From positions 182,439,825 to 182,503,824 of the forward strand of contig NC_050096.1 in assembly GCF_902167145.1 (NCBI RefSeq): 64,000 nucleotides of DNA, in the 5' to 3' direction. Position numbers and translations under genes: made by a program. Below, in pieces: positions 23,337 through 36,900 of this stretch. The first letter of the stretch is position 1; each line of letters begins with the position of its first letter. This DNA comes from Zea mays (taxonomy: Eukaryota; Streptophyta; Magnoliopsida; Poales; Poaceae). A model generated the notes under the pieces. It was not told where the DNA came from. It made no database searches and saw nothing but the letters and a program-made list of their open reading frames with translations.

Positions 23337-23672
23337 AAGGGAAGGTGTTTTTTCGCAGAAGGCTCAAAAACGGTATGTATATAAAGTTTCATGCATCGCA
23401 AAGAAGTGAATTACAAATAATTTACATATTAGATTCAAAGATATGCACATCGAATATTACAGTCTTGTTACAACAAAGCTACATTGAACATTTAAAAATG
23501 TTTATACAAAAAGTGCTAGTCTTCTTTCAGGATCTTCTCCGCAACTTCATTCAGCAATTTATTGACGACTTCGTCAACAATAGATTCAGCCATATTAATA
23601 ATCTCCAGTGCTTTCTTCGTCAACAAACGATTCCGGTGGCAGAGATAATTCAGCTACAGTGGAAAAAATTAA

Positions 23673-26600
23673 TCAGTCCGAAGCCACAAAAACAAATGCC
23701 GAAGCTAAAAGCCGCGAAACAATACCTATGTGTTTCTCGCGCTCTGCAGCTTCTTCAGCTTGTTTTGCTTGTACTCGGGCGTCATGAATGTCTTTTTCAC
23801 TTTTCTTCATAATTTTGTGAGCCATCTCTCGGCCACCATTTACCCAGATGTCATTGTTAAATTTCCCGCTCATTAAACTTGCTTCAGCTGAGGGATCCTT
23901 TGTATCATCCACGGAGAAGGCAGCTTTGGCCTAGGCCAGGGTCTTGACATGGTCGCATCCCGCCTTCTCGAGGATGGCTGAAATTCCCCTTGCACCAGAA
24001 AATGCGCAGACATCCCCGCGATCACTTAAAATTTCTTCAAAAGCTTCAGCCTCTCCACTTATCCATTCGATAACACCTTTAGGGTCGCCTCATATGAAGT
24101 TATCTTCGTTAGAATAGGCGCCCACGTTGGCGAAGCTAGCCTTTATTTTCTCCACGCAGCCCAAGGATTTTTCAAAGCATCTTTCCTTGGATGCGCGAAG
24201 TTCTTCAACTGTTTTCTCTAAATGGTTTTTCCAATATTCGCTGATCTCTCGGTTAGCTTCTATGAGAGCGCATTTTTCTTTGGCTTCTGCCAACTGTTTT
24301 CGAAGGTCTTCGATTTCATTCTTTTGGATTTCGGCTTCAGCCTTGAAACTAGCTTCATCTTCTTTCACTTTGTTTACCAATGAAATCAAGATTTTGTCTT
24401 TTTCAAGACCTTCGTTCTTTAATTCGATTACCTCTGAACGAAGATTGTTCAGAGCCATCGTATATCCTTCATCTTCAATATTTTTCTGAGCCCTTAGCGC
24501 ATTGCTAAGAATTAAGCCCTGCAAGAGGAAAACAGAATTGAGTATAGTAAAAAAATATCTCGTTTTCAAATACAAAATTAGCTTTTATACCTTTATGTTG
24601 TTATACGCTAAGCTGTCAGCAAGCTCATCCTTCGATAAGATTGAAAGGCCATCTTCCAGCTTCGGGAATCCGATGCTTCTACCTATCTCCCGACAAACTG
24701 ATATTTCTTTATTATCCGGGAGACAGTACAAAAAATCTTCTTGCCCACTGCCATTAAACACTAGTGCCCCCTTCGGATATTTCAATCTTTGGGCATAATG
24801 TCGCGCTTCTAATACTTCTTCTGGAGATAATACTTTTCCCAAAGCATGACGAATAATGTAATCAATACTTTTGTCCGACGCTTCGGGACCAGGAGCTTCG
24901 GTTTTTCCAGTTGCAATATGTTCTATTGATTTTTCTTTAGGATCAGCACGCTCTATTTTGGTGGGCACTGAAGGCCCAGCTTCGGTTTCAACTTGAATTA
25001 TTGCAGCTTCGACTTCTGCCTGCTTTGTTTCAGCTTCGGGTTGTGCCTTGGAAGCTTCGACAATTTTTCTTGTAGGAGCAGGACTCAAGGTTCTTGCTGT
25101 TTCTAGAACAACATCTAGTACATTCGCCATCCTTCTCCTCTTAGGAGTTGCGGCGGAGCTTTTTTGTACCTTCGGCACTGTTGCCTCTGTTGAAGGGTTC
25201 AAAATCTCTGGCATTTTTGTTATTTCTTCAATTTTTGACCCTTCAGTTTTATCAGCCGTCGTCTCAACTAGTTTAACTGAAGGTAACTTCGGTGTTATAA
25301 CCGGCTCTTCAGTCCTCTGCGCAGGAGAAGCGGTCTCTTTTGTTTTGGCAGCTGAAGAGGCCCCTTCGTCAAATTCAGGTATCACGGCCGGTTCAATGTA
25401 ACGCGGCCGGTGAGTCAGAACTTTCAACTTTTTTCCCTTCGGCACAGGCTCATCTGGGGTGGCCGAAGTAGCAGCTTTCCTCTTTTTCCCCTGTCCACGC
25501 AGCGGGTAGCGGTAGTCGGGGTAAACGAAACCAATGGCGTCAAAAACTCTGTTCAGTCTCTTCTTTCTTCGGCCTCTGAAGGTTGCGGATAGGGCATTAT
25601 CTTCTGCCTTGGAATATGCTCCAAGCACTTCATCACTTGTAGCTTCGATACACTTCAGCCAATCATCATTTGGTTCATCAAACTTATTCCCAAACCTGAA
25701 TGTATACTTCAGCCGGACCAAACCACCTTCGCTAGAGTTAGTGATGGTCTCCTTCGGCACTTTCCAGTTTTCCACAAGCGGCCATACTCTGAATGCTATA
25801 TGTTCTTGAATTAAATCTTTTGTGCCAATGAAGGAGTAGACAGTACTGAAGGCCTCTGACACGCTTCAGCGGCGTCATCAATTTCGACCTTCGGCTTTCG
25901 GAGGCCGAAGCGGGACCAAATGGGGCACATGATGACTTCCTTAATATCTTCCCTTGCTGACAAATCATTCTTCACATAAAACCATTCTTCCATCCAAGCT
26001 CCGGGCCATCTCTTCCAAAATGTTGGCACTGGGTGGCTTGTGTTGGGACGGACGATAAATCCATAACAACCGAAGTTGTTGTGGTACTGTTCTTTACCCA
26101 TGGCCTTCGTCTCATATAGAAGTTCGTGCATACTGCAAAAGCACTTGGTGCTTGGCTCTAGCCCTTGACTTTTTACTACCCAGACAAAAATCCCCATCCT
26201 TATTATGGCTTCGGAGGTGATCTAATGAAGGAAGATTTGGTACGTCTTCAGCACTTCAACTACAAACTTACTCAAAGGGAACAGAAGCCCAGTCTTGAAG
26301 AAGCTTTGGAAAATCACAACTTCGTTCTCCTCAGGGGCAGGGACGTTGTTGTCTCTGCCATCCCTCACAATAGACATATCCCGAAAGTACCTTCCTCTCA
26401 TATTTTCAAGATGACTCTATTTAATGGTCGATTTTCCGAAGATTGAATGACTTGGCCTCCAGGGCCGATCCTTAGAATCTTCGTCCCCGCTTTCCACATC
26501 ATAGCTATCGCTGTCACCAGTATCTTCAGATAAGCCTTCCAGTATCTCTTTAGTAATCTTCTCTGTATTTGTCTTTGTTATTGACTCGACAAATCCAGCA

Positions 26601-26689
26601 ATATAAGGATCCACAGTCTTCTTCTCCTCAAACATCATCTTCTCTTCAGTCAGCTTCATCTCAGCAGCAACCTTCTTGTCTTGAGACAT
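23673..26689 (-). pseudogene. antisense gene of the zeon-like element, decayed
   Basis: On the strand opposite to gag, coding blocks follow in order: MSQDKKVAAEMKLTEEKM and an acidic Ser/Asp stretch (26689-26417), a conserved globular block with NNFGCYGFIVRP and WPGAWMEEWFYVKND (about 26430-25811), a long block (25862-24585) starting GTKDLIQEHIAFRVWPL and turning into a Lys/Glu/Pro-rich low-complexity tail, a coiled coil (24575-24090), and a last Glu/Lys-rich piece (23912-23673). The second block resembles the 'putative gypsy type transposon' domain of plant elements. A frame change near 25860, a stop near 26400 and intron-like gaps separate the blocks. Antisense genes are known in Tat-lineage elements; their function is not known. 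Confidence 0.7.
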
Positions 26690-27001
26690 TTTTTCTTCAG
26701 AAATGGTGAAAACGAGTCTTTTAAACCGAAGCTCAGAGAGCTTGAAAAACTAGCAAGCGCTAGTGAACAAGAGCTATAAAATTGAGAAAATAATGCAAAT
26801 GGCACAGGCAGCGTATCAAATGCAGGTGGTGTGAGTTCTTATTTATACGCCCAGCGCGTTGCAAGTGGAGGGCCCCATCTGTCATTGTTTATTGCTATCC
26901 TAGCAAAGGGAAGGTGTTTTTTCGGACCTTCGGCTTAAGGCCTTCATCCATGTCGCAGTCTGAATTTGTTATCTTAACAAATTAATGCTGTGAGGGGCTA
27001 C

Positions 27002-27668
27002 TGTTGGAGGCCTTCGTCTTCCGAAGGTCCTCAAAAACATGATTAACAATGTTTCCCAAGTGCAATATGTGTACAGGAACCTTCTGACTCAGAATGAAGT
27101 TGTTCACAATATGAAAAGCATGGTCGGGATGAAGGTCGAACCAGCTCCGAAGCTACGCGCAAGGAAGCTTCGGCTCAGCAGCAGAAAAGGAACCGACTTA
27201 AAGAGGAAAAGGCTATTTAGTCCTCGATAGATTGTTCTAATGTCAATAGTAAACATGAAGGGCATGAATGTAATTTTGCACAGGCTTGCCCTGTGCCTAT
27301 AAATAGATGAACAGTACCCCCGTACGGTTCACGCTGATTTGTACTCGCTCGTACGTCACACTTGTTTTCATACCTTCTATCAAGCCGAAGGTACAAATGT
27401 AACCTTGTGTTATTTTTATTCATTCATGATTATATAATAAGAAATATATTATAATGTCATGTAATTATTCATGTTATTTCTCATGTTTCATATGCTTCGT
27501 CTCTCATTAACATATACTGCGATGATGAAGGTTCATCCTTCATGACCTTCATCTGGAGATCATTATATCATAAGGGAAATAATGCTTCGAAGGACGAAGG
27601 GCTTTAACCTTTAACATTTTGTGTTGCCTTGTTCTTAATTCATAGCATTTGAGAACAAGTCCCCAACA
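27002..27668 (+). repeat. 3' LTR of the zeon-like element
   Basis: 667 bp, begins TGTTGGAGGCCTTC and ends CCCCAACA, preceded by the purine-rich GTGAGGGGCTAC. TATA-like CCTATAAATAG near 27295. Confidence 0.92.
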
Positions 27669-27673
27669 GACCC
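27669..27673. repeat. zeon-like target duplication, right copy
   Basis: GACCC, identical to 20212-20216. Confidence 0.85.
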
Positions 27674-29200
27674 GACCACCACTTATTGGTTAAAGGTGAT
27701 TCACAACTGGTGGTTGACTAGGTCTAGGTGCTATACACATGCAACATTGCCTAGTTGATAGCTTATGGTACGAAGGTTAAAATTTTACAAGTCTCATTTG
27801 ATAGTATGCAATATAGAAACATACCTAGAGTAGATAATACAATAGCAAATGGATGTCTACTCTGACATCAACAAAAGCACCAACCCATATGGGGGCCTTT
27901 GAGATAAGACACCCCAAATCCTCTACTCAACTTTTAGTGAGTGGGGAGAGACTCACGACCACAAACACATCGAAGCCCCTGATGATGCCAAGCAACCCAC
28001 CCTAAGGACACAGTGAATTGGGCCCCTAGGGCCTTAACCATAGTCGATGGCATTTAAATAAGCCCCAATGAATGGATCTCGGGTATCCATACCTACTTAT
28101 AAAGCAATATCCTCCCTGGTGATGATGTTGTTGTAGAGCACATCACTCAATTGGCTAAGAGATACACCTTGATAGAAGGGGACCTTTACTAGCATGGTGC
28201 CAATGGGATCCTCCTAAAATGTATTTCTCAAGGAGAGGGCAACGACATACTCATTGACATCCATTAGGGTGAGTGTGGTAGTCACTCATCAACCCAAACT
28301 ATGGTTAGCAAGGCCTTTCATCAAGTTTTTTAGTACCCCACTGTCCTCCAAGACAAAATTGAGCTAGTAAAGGAATATCGAGCATGAAAATCCCATACTA
28401 AGAAGATACATATGATTGCTCAAACACTACAATTTACCCCGTTGTCATGGCCTTTTACAGGCTGTAGACATTCTAGGGCCTATACCCTTGATAGTCGGGT
28501 GCTATAAGTACTTTTACATATGTAGCCATTAACAAATTCACCAAGTGGCCTGAAACCACTGCCATCACCAAGGTTGACAAGCACTCTACTATCAAGTTCT
28601 TTCGACACATTGTAGCTTGCTTCAATGTCTTGAGCAGTGTAATCACTAATGATGGTACTTAGTTCAAAATAATACCATAAAAAGATGGGAATCAAGTTGA
28701 GCTTTGCCTCACCACATGACCCTTGAAGTAATGGGTAGGCTGAGAGGTCAAATACTAAAATCCTTAAGGGCCTCAAGAATTGCACATACATTGCCTCAAA
28801 AATCATGGTGTTAGGTGGATCGACCACCTTGAGCCAGTCCTTTGGACCAATCAAACCATGCCTAGTTAGGCCACCGAGGAAACCCCCGTTCTTTCTAGTC
28901 TACTATGCCAAAACCATACTTCCCCTAGAGATCATTACGTCCCCTCCCCGAGTTAATGCATACCAAAATGTTTTGGAAGAAGCATGCCCTAAAGAGATGG
29001 ACCTCCTTGACGAATGAAGATGATGAGCTATTTTTTGTGTAGCAGATTACCATCAAGCACTACGCTTCCATCACCTGCGCCACATTAGGACACAAATGCT
29101 TAACAAAGGAGACCTCATGCTCTAACATATCCTCAATCAGGCTAGGACGAACAAACTTTCCCCACATGGAAGGGTCCCTTTTAGGCCACTGAAATTTGTA
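27674..29200 (+). pseudogene. decayed Ty3/gypsy RNase H end and integrase
   Basis: Resumes the Tat-type gypsy after the zeon-like element: LLVKGDSQLVVD (about 27682-27718), SMQYRNIPRVDNTIAN (27802-27855), then the integrase core with DILGPIPL-like (28466-28492), FTKWPETTAITKVDKHS-like (28532-28585), KFFRHIVACFNVLSSVITND (28592-28655, where the usual TDNG has become TNDG) and the C-terminal KLSPTWKGPF (29150-29180). Many frame breaks. It completes the order RT, RNase H, integrase of one + strand element. Confidence 0.8.
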
Positions 29201-31642
29201 GACTATGATGTGTTAGGTTGATGATAAAAGATGGTGTGCCTCTGTTGAATCCTTGGAATAGATAACACATTCATAAGTTTTATCCCTAAAATTCCTTTTT
29301 AGATAACAAGACTAGGTGTCTACTTCCCCACCCAAGTTGCCTGGGGCCAACATTCATTAAATGTACATTAATCTGATTACTAATATAATGTACTACCAAA
29401 TGCAAGTTCCTCCTATAGGGGCCTATGCACACTAAAATATTATCCCCTTACTTCTTATTTAAATATACTTGGCATACCATGGTATTAACTTAAAGCATAT
29501 ATGTGTTTGATAGACTAGGGATTGCACCAAGTATCCTAATCAAGGGCAAATAGGCAATGCCCCAAGAAAGACAAGTTTCATGGTACGATCTAACTCTGCA
29601 TGATAAAACCCCACGGCTTGGCTGAATCCATCCATCTATGGTGACTCTTGTTATGAATGCAGCTTGGTCAAATCACACAGTGTGCCAAGGGTTCTTACTA
29701 GGCCCCAATATAGTTTTCAAGATACCATAGAGTAGGACATGCTACACGTATGACTCGATAGAAAGAATTTTACAATTTTTCTAACCAGCAATAGGGAATA
29801 TGACCAAAGGTGGCCCAAAGGCTTTTCCGCTTGGCTAAGTACTCATAAACAGATAAGTGTCTCATTTATTTTAGTACCCACATTGGGGACCCAATTTTGC
29901 TTGCGCACAAAATCCCCTACAACAAGCTTCCAAAACTAGTAGACGGCTAGAAACCATTATGTAGTTGAGGTCATAATAGAACTTTAGTAAAGTCAAGTCC
30001 TATCAGCTCGAGACCCTTATTTGTATACAAAGACAATGCATATACCCTTATTTATAGTTTTAAAAACACTTGACTGCCTAGGCTTGACCTATAGTTTCCT
30101 TGAGATCTAAGAATTAGATTTTATGTAGCCTACCATGAATGCTCGAGACCCCAGAAAGATCTATGTGCCCCTGATGTGTCCCAAAAGACCCTGGCTATGG
30201 TTGAGAAATCCTACTAGCACCAATGACCTTAGACCTCTAGGCCAAACCCTAGCGAATTCAGGACCCTTGGTCTTGGAATAGCCAATGGTAGCTCAAATGT
30301 AAAGACAGGGGAAACTACCACACTTGACAAATACCAAACCTCTCGTCATGTGGTGAAAATAGAGTTTGCAGGGATGCCTACAAAGACCATTGTCCTCCTA
30401 GGCCATGATCCTTTTGAGTTGGACTGCCCATGGCATATCCTATGGCCTAGCCATTCTAGACTAATGTTTGAAAGTGGTAGGTGTAGAAGCATGAGGCGGA
30501 GCCATACAATTGCTAAACCATGGCATGTACCTATTCAACAATGATGTGTGTCATTCTCGTGTGGCCTGTCCTCCTTCCAACACCACCCCATAAGCCTTAA
30601 AATAATTCTAAGGCTATGGGATACTGAAGAAGTCACTCAAAATGCCAATACTGAGCGATGAGGAGCCTAGCTTGTGCAATGAGCACTGAAGGTCTCGACA
30701 AACACCTATGTTGGTGCTTGTCACCATGTTATCATGGACCATACACCCTTCAAGGCCCTAGACCTAGCAGGTTCTAGTGACAACTAACTTAGGACCCCCG
30801 AAGTCTATAGTCTAGCTAGCACTTAAGCGAACCTTGGACTCGCTTCAAAGAATAATCCTCATTGATGTTTACCCAAGGAGATGAAAACAATACACTTGTT
30901 GTGTCCCTAATGACATGTACGATAGATATTCATTGTATCACATATTGGTTGGGAAGGGCTTGATGGTAGGTAGGGCCCAACCTAACTTAATGCCCTAGGG
31001 ACATAGCTATGACCACTCAGGTTAGGCCTTTTCACGCTTAGCCACACAAACACAAATCCTATGGCCTCACTATTTCCTCTTTTTTGGTATAACTCTATGA
31101 CAAAAGGATTAAATGACACCTATATAAGTTTTTCCTTAAGAATGGACTGTTAGGACAACATACCTAGGGCATGCTCCCCCAACTATGTTTCCATGGGGGT
31201 CCTAGCCAAATAGGCTTGGTGTGTCAAGTAGAGGCCTAAGGAGTGAGTTTTTGATTGACTAATGGTTGAGTAAGATAGCATAGATTAGGGGCAAGAACTT
31301 TATGGTGTTGAAAATCTCCCTATAGGAAGGATACCTATAGAAAGATAAGTACCACACTTCCATTTTACATAAGTTATTATTGGTCAACTAATTTATCCTT
31401 GCAAAAGCTCATCATTAGCTTGCCCTGCACACCTTTGGAAGAAACAGATCCTTGCTTTAGAGTGTTGTACTTTCAACCTTCTGTTTAAACAAAGTTGGTG
31501 AGCCTTTATGGGAGCCAAAGTTGAACTAGTGTATGCCAGAAAGAATCTAAGCTAAGTAGCCTCACAAAGGTTCGAAGGTAGTGACCCAGTAATGGCTAAA
31601 ACATGGTATCGAGCTGCTCTACCAACGTGACTCGCTAAACTT

Positions 31643-31700
31643 GACTCGGTCCATCCTTCACTCTATGTTTCGACTCGGTCCATCCTTCACTCTATGTTTC
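31643..31700. repeat. perfect 29-bp tandem duplication
   Basis: Unit GACTCGGTCCATCCTTCACT plus nine more bases, repeated twice without mismatch. A recent local slip or duplication in otherwise decayed DNA. Confidence 0.85.
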
Positions 31701-32310
31701 TCCTATAAATTTATGTTGGAGAAACCTAGACAACCTCGACTAATTGCGTCCCACGATCCCAGACCTAGACAACATCTCCTTTGGATCCTTGTAGATCTAA
31801 GAACCCCAAACACACAATTGGCTTGGTCCTCCAATATTGGGAACCAGGGTACACTTTGGAACCCTCACGTTGTTGAGGGACATGGACATGTCATGGACTT
31901 CATCACTTGAGGGACATTATGATATCACTCTCGAGCATTTATACTCTCGAGGGCCCGACAACTCAGCCACGGCCCTAACACTTCACATTTAGGGGCCAAG
32001 AAATAGCTTCCTAGACAGATGTTGAACATTTCCTTACTGGAGTTGAAGAGGATGGAGAGCTCTTTTGGTCATTTCCAGTGGCTAAGGTTAGTCCCCGACA
32101 AAGGGTGATGGCTTTGGAACGTGCTTGTCGAGCTGGTCGCGATGGATACATTTATGGTGGGTTTTGGTCTGAGCTTGATTAGATTTAGTATTTGCTACTT
32201 TTAAAATTACTTTTCTTATGGTTAAATAATTCTAAGAAAGTGTTTTAATTCCTTGAAAAATACTCTGCAAGCTAAAAATTTTAAGAAAGTTTATGGGAAG
32301 GTTTTGGGAC

Positions 32311-32315
32311 CCAGT
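32311..32315. repeat. Copia target duplication, left copy
   Basis: CCAGT, identical to 38708-38712. Confidence 0.85.
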
Positions 32316-33328
32316 TGTTGGAGAAATATGCATTTACAATTTTAATTTAATCCAGAAAATCACAATGATGTATGTGACGACATGTATGTGTATATGTGTA
32401 TCACTACTCACATAAGCAATAAATAACAGTAAAATATGCACAAATACAAAGAACAGATTGTACCATGCGGAGGGACCAATGCTCAAGGCATCAGTGGCTC
32501 CATTCACACAAGACATCTCGTGTGTATGTTCGATGCAGTCGTACGTAGTCGACGCAGTCATATGTACGCAGTGTAGTCCCTCAAACGGCACCGGTGATGA
32601 GGCACTTGATCAGTGCTGGTCGAGCGGACGAAGCAAGTAGTCGCGAGTACGCTCCCCAAAAACATGATCGCCCGCACACCCGTGCAAGTGTCCCTGTGCG
32701 GACGGTGATTTTGGAGGCCTGCTCTCCCACTCTCTATGCTCGCAGAAGGTGGGACAGAGATGGGTTGTACGCAACGCGTCTAAAAATGTTCGTCGTGTGT
32801 ACTGTTCTGTCGTGACCAGAAACAACCTCACCTCCTCCTATATATACAAGCGCAGAGGGAGGCCAACGGATAGTAACGGTCGCCATCAGAGCTGTCGTTA
32901 CAGCCAGCCAGAAACTAATACCATCAATGGCGTCTGTTACTAGCTGACAGCCATTACAACTCATCCTTTACTAGCCATAACACAGGAAACAGCCAGTAAC
33001 GTACGACAGTAATGGACGGTCATCACTCTAAGCAAAATGCACAACCATAAGGAAGGAATATTCTGACCAAGGTCCGATCTACCTCGGCCACGGCCTCGGC
33101 CCCGACCCGGCCCGGTCGTCGGCGCGCGCGCGTGTGGCAGTCCTTCATCCTTTTCTCAGCTTCTCAATAGATGCACCAATGGTCCACCTATTTAAATTGA
33201 TTGAATTGTCCCTTGAACTTCCAGTATGCAATGGTACTAAAGTACTAGTACACCGTAGCATTAAAGTGAGCCTTTATCATTTACTATTATTGAATATTAA
33301 TATGGGCCAGGCCCACATTAATTCAACA
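32316..33328 (-). repeat. 3' LTR of the minus-strand Copia element
   Basis: 1013 bp. It is about 110 bp longer than its partner; most of the difference lies near 32930-33030, where this copy has an extra stretch around CAGCCATTACAACTC that is absent in the other. Confidence 0.9.
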
Positions 33329-33941
33329 ATAAACACCAAATGCTAAGTCACACTAAAATGCTCTCTCATCATCTCAAACGTTTGATATACTGGTGTTTCG
33401 ATGGAGACTGTTAAGTTGAACATCCACCTAGGATCTAGACTACACTTGACCACAACTGCACAATGGACTAGGCCTTGAATTGGCAGTTTTGTGTGGAATA
33501 AGTTTTATCTAAACTCTTTACCAGTACTAGGTTGACGAGCGCATCCCCTCTGATTGGAGCATATAAGTCAAACTTCATAGCCTTTCATGGGTATATAGAG
33601 ACCACCCAGATCTCATAAACTGTAACTAGCAGCTAACCCATATAGGTATGTTCCTCTAAAGACGTTCTGTAGGACAACATCTTTGCTTCACAAAGCCACT
33701 TGGAACATATTAAGGTGTAAAGACCAACCTACCTTACAGTAAGGAAATATGTGCATCTGAAATGAACCTTATTAAGGGTCTTTCCTCTCAGTCTACCACT
33801 AGCTTGTTTCACCATTCTAATTCACAGGATCTCCGATCACATAGAACAGATTACCACTATGATAAACATTAGGTGGGTCTCAGGCCCATCTCACTCGATG
33901 CTCTATCTATCACACTACGTGATAGCCCCTTAGTAAATTGA

Positions 33942-36900
33942 TCAGCCAGACGTATGGACATAGTCCAACGCTATTACTCCAGAGTTTCTCAATTTGCTGA
34001 TAGATTTTAAACGCCTCTTTATGTGCCTTGTCGACTTCATATTATCCCTAGAACTGTTTATCTTGATTATCACAGTCTGACTATCACAGTTCATAGAAAT
34101 AGTCGGCATAGGTTTTTCAACCACCGGTAAATCCATAAGGAGTTCACGAAGCCACTCAGCCTCAACTAAAGCGATATCTAATGTTGTGAGTTCTGCTTCC
34201 ATATTCGACCTCGTTAAGATGGTATGCTTGCAAGACTTCCGTGAAACAGCGCCACCTCCAAGTGAAAACACATATCCACTTGTGGCATATATCTCATCAG
34301 CATCAGATATCCAATTTGCATCACAATAACCCTCTAGTATTGTTGGGTACTCGGTATAATGGATGCCTAAACTCATAGTACCTTTTAGATAGCGCAGAAC
34401 TCTCTCAAGAGCACGCTAGTGATCATCTCCCGGATTTGAAACAAATCGGCTAAGTTTGCTCACAACAAACGAGATGTCAGGCCTCGTAGCGCTAGCTAAG
34501 TACATGAGTGAACCAATTATTTGGGAATATCTCAATTGATCCCTAGCTATCCTTCGATTTTTCTTCGATAGCTTACTAGGATCATAAGGTGTTGGAGCAG
34601 GTTCACATTCGTTATAACCAAAGCGACTCAAAACCTTTTTCACATAGTGGGATTGCACAAGTGTGACCCCACCATTGCCTTCTCTCAGTAGCCTAATGTT
34701 AAGAATAATATTAGTTTCTCCCAAATCTTTCATTTCAAAATTATTAGACAGAAAGTCTTTTGTCTCTTCAATCACATCAAGACTCATCAACAAGATTAGA
34801 ATGTCACCAACATACAGGCATAAAATTACTCCCTCGCCCCCACCATACCGATAATATACACATTTGTCTGCTTCGTTCACAACAAAGTCGGCAGATGTCA
34901 AAGTTCTATCGAACTTTTCATGCCATTGCTTAGGTTCTTATTTTAGGCCATATAAAGATTTCAATAATTTACACACCATGCCTTCTTGACCGTTTGCTAC
35001 AAACCTAGTTGGCTGCTCCATGTAGATTTTCTCATCTAGCTCTCCATTTATGAATGTTGTCTTAACATCCATTTGATGGACGAGAAGACCATGAGAGGCA
35101 GCCAGAAAAAGTAGCACACGAATTGTGGTCAATCAAGCCACAGGTGAATAAGTATCAAAGAAATCCTCACCTTCTTTCTGTGAATAGCCTTTAATTACAA
35201 GCCTCGCCTTTACCTTTCAATAGTACCATCAGGAATAAGCTTTTTCTTGAACACCCATTTACTCCCAATGGGCTTACACCCATAAGGATGCTCAACGACC
35301 CCCCAAGTTTCATTAGACATAATAGAATCCATCTCACTCCTTATAGCTTCCTTCCAAAAGTCAGCATCATGAGAGGAATATGCCTCTTCAATGGTACTTG
35401 GGGTGTCATCCACAAGATATACAATGTAATCATCAACAAAGGACTTTACAATCCTTGGTCTCTTACTCTTTCGAGTTGATACATTGTCATCTTCCACAAG
35501 ATTATGTATATGGGATTCCTCAGTGTGTTCTACTGGAATAAAATGCTCATGGGGTATCGTTGGTTCATCACTAGACGTATTATGTGTAGCTTTCATGGGA
35601 AATTCATCCTCAAAGAACGTAGCATCTCTAGACTCCATAATAGTACCTACCAACATGTCTGGTACTCTAGAGTTTATAATTAATAACCTATATCCAATGT
35701 TGTGAAAAGCATACCCAAGGAAAACACAATCAATAATTTTCGGTCCTAATTTGTGCTTCTTATTAATGGGCACATTTACTTTGGCCAAACAACCCCAGGT
35801 GCGCAAATAGGAGATATTTAATTTCCTCTTCCCCATTCCTCGAATGGTGTGATTTCTTTATTCTTTGTGGGAACTTTATTGAGGACATGACGCACCGTCA
35901 AGATCGCCTCACCCCACCATTCCTTAGACAGTCCCTAAGTCTCTAACATGGTGTTAACCAAATCAGTTAGAGTATGGTTCTTTTTCTCAGCAAACCCATT
36001 AAATTGTGGTGAGCATGACGGTATCCTCTCATGAATAATACCATATTCCACACAAAAATCAGAAAAATCACCTAAAAAATATTCTCCATCACGATAAGAC
36101 CTTAACCGTTTAATTTTCATCTCGAGTTGATTTTCCACTTCAGCTTTGTAGGTCTTAAAATAATACAAAGCTTCGTCTTTTGACTTCAAGAGATACACAT
36201 AACAAAATCTAGTAGAATCATCGATAAAAGTAATAAAATATCGTTTGCCTCTCTTAGTCAATATTCCGTTCATCTCACATAAATCAGAATATATTAAGTC
36301 TAGTGGTGCCAAGTTCCTCGCCTCCGCAACCTTATGAGGCTTGCAAGGTTGCTTAGATTGCACGCACACCTGTCACTTAGAACCTTTGACTAAATCAAAT
36401 TTCAGAATTAAATTTAAATTTGCTAACTGCGACACACAACCAAAATTGATGTGACAAAGTCGTGAATTCCAAATATACAACTCGTTCGAAATTACATTGT
36501 TCATAGACTTATTACACACATCATGCAAAGATAAGCGGAACAAGCCTCCACTGTCATATCCTTTTCCAACAAATGTCCCATACTTTGACAATATACATTT
36601 ATTGGACTCGAACACAATTTTATAGCCATTTCGACATAAAAGTGAGCCACTAACAAGATTCTTTTTGATGGAGGGGACATACTGCACGTTCTTCAATAGC
36701 ACTGTCTTTCCCGAAGTAAACTTCAGAATGACTGTACCCACACCAAGAACACGCGCATGTGACCCGTTCCCTATCAGTAAGGCTCCAGCCCCTTTGCACT
36801 AATAATAAGAAAATAAAGAAATATCAGCACACACATGAATGTTAGCACCAGTGTCATCCCACCACTCAGGGGATTGACACACTGGAAGAACAGTAGGTAA

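Larger units (their letters stand above)
20217..27668 (+). mobile_element. zeon-like (cinful-zeon) LTR retrotransposon, complete, gag only
   Basis: Two direct LTRs (20217-20884 and 27002-27668) with TG...CA ends are flanked by the perfect 5-bp duplication GACCC (20212-20216 and 27669-27673). After the 5' LTR comes TTGGCGCCCAGC, the primer-binding site. The interior holds a gag gene with several stops, repeat blocks, and a long antisense gene, but no protease, RT or integrase in any frame. This gag-only make-up and the size match the Zeon-1 type of maize element, which relies on autonomous cinful relatives. The insertion splits the RNase H gene of the older gypsy. Confidence 0.92.
29201..32315. 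other. 3' remainder of the old gypsy element and flank; no gene recognised
   Basis: No coding domain or intact frame is supported in this 3.1 kb. By position it should hold the 3' untranslated region and perhaps the 3' LTR of the old gypsy element, but I could not find a matching 5' LTR in the window, so this is inference. It contains a perfect 29-bp tandem duplication at 31643-31700. Confidence 0.45.
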
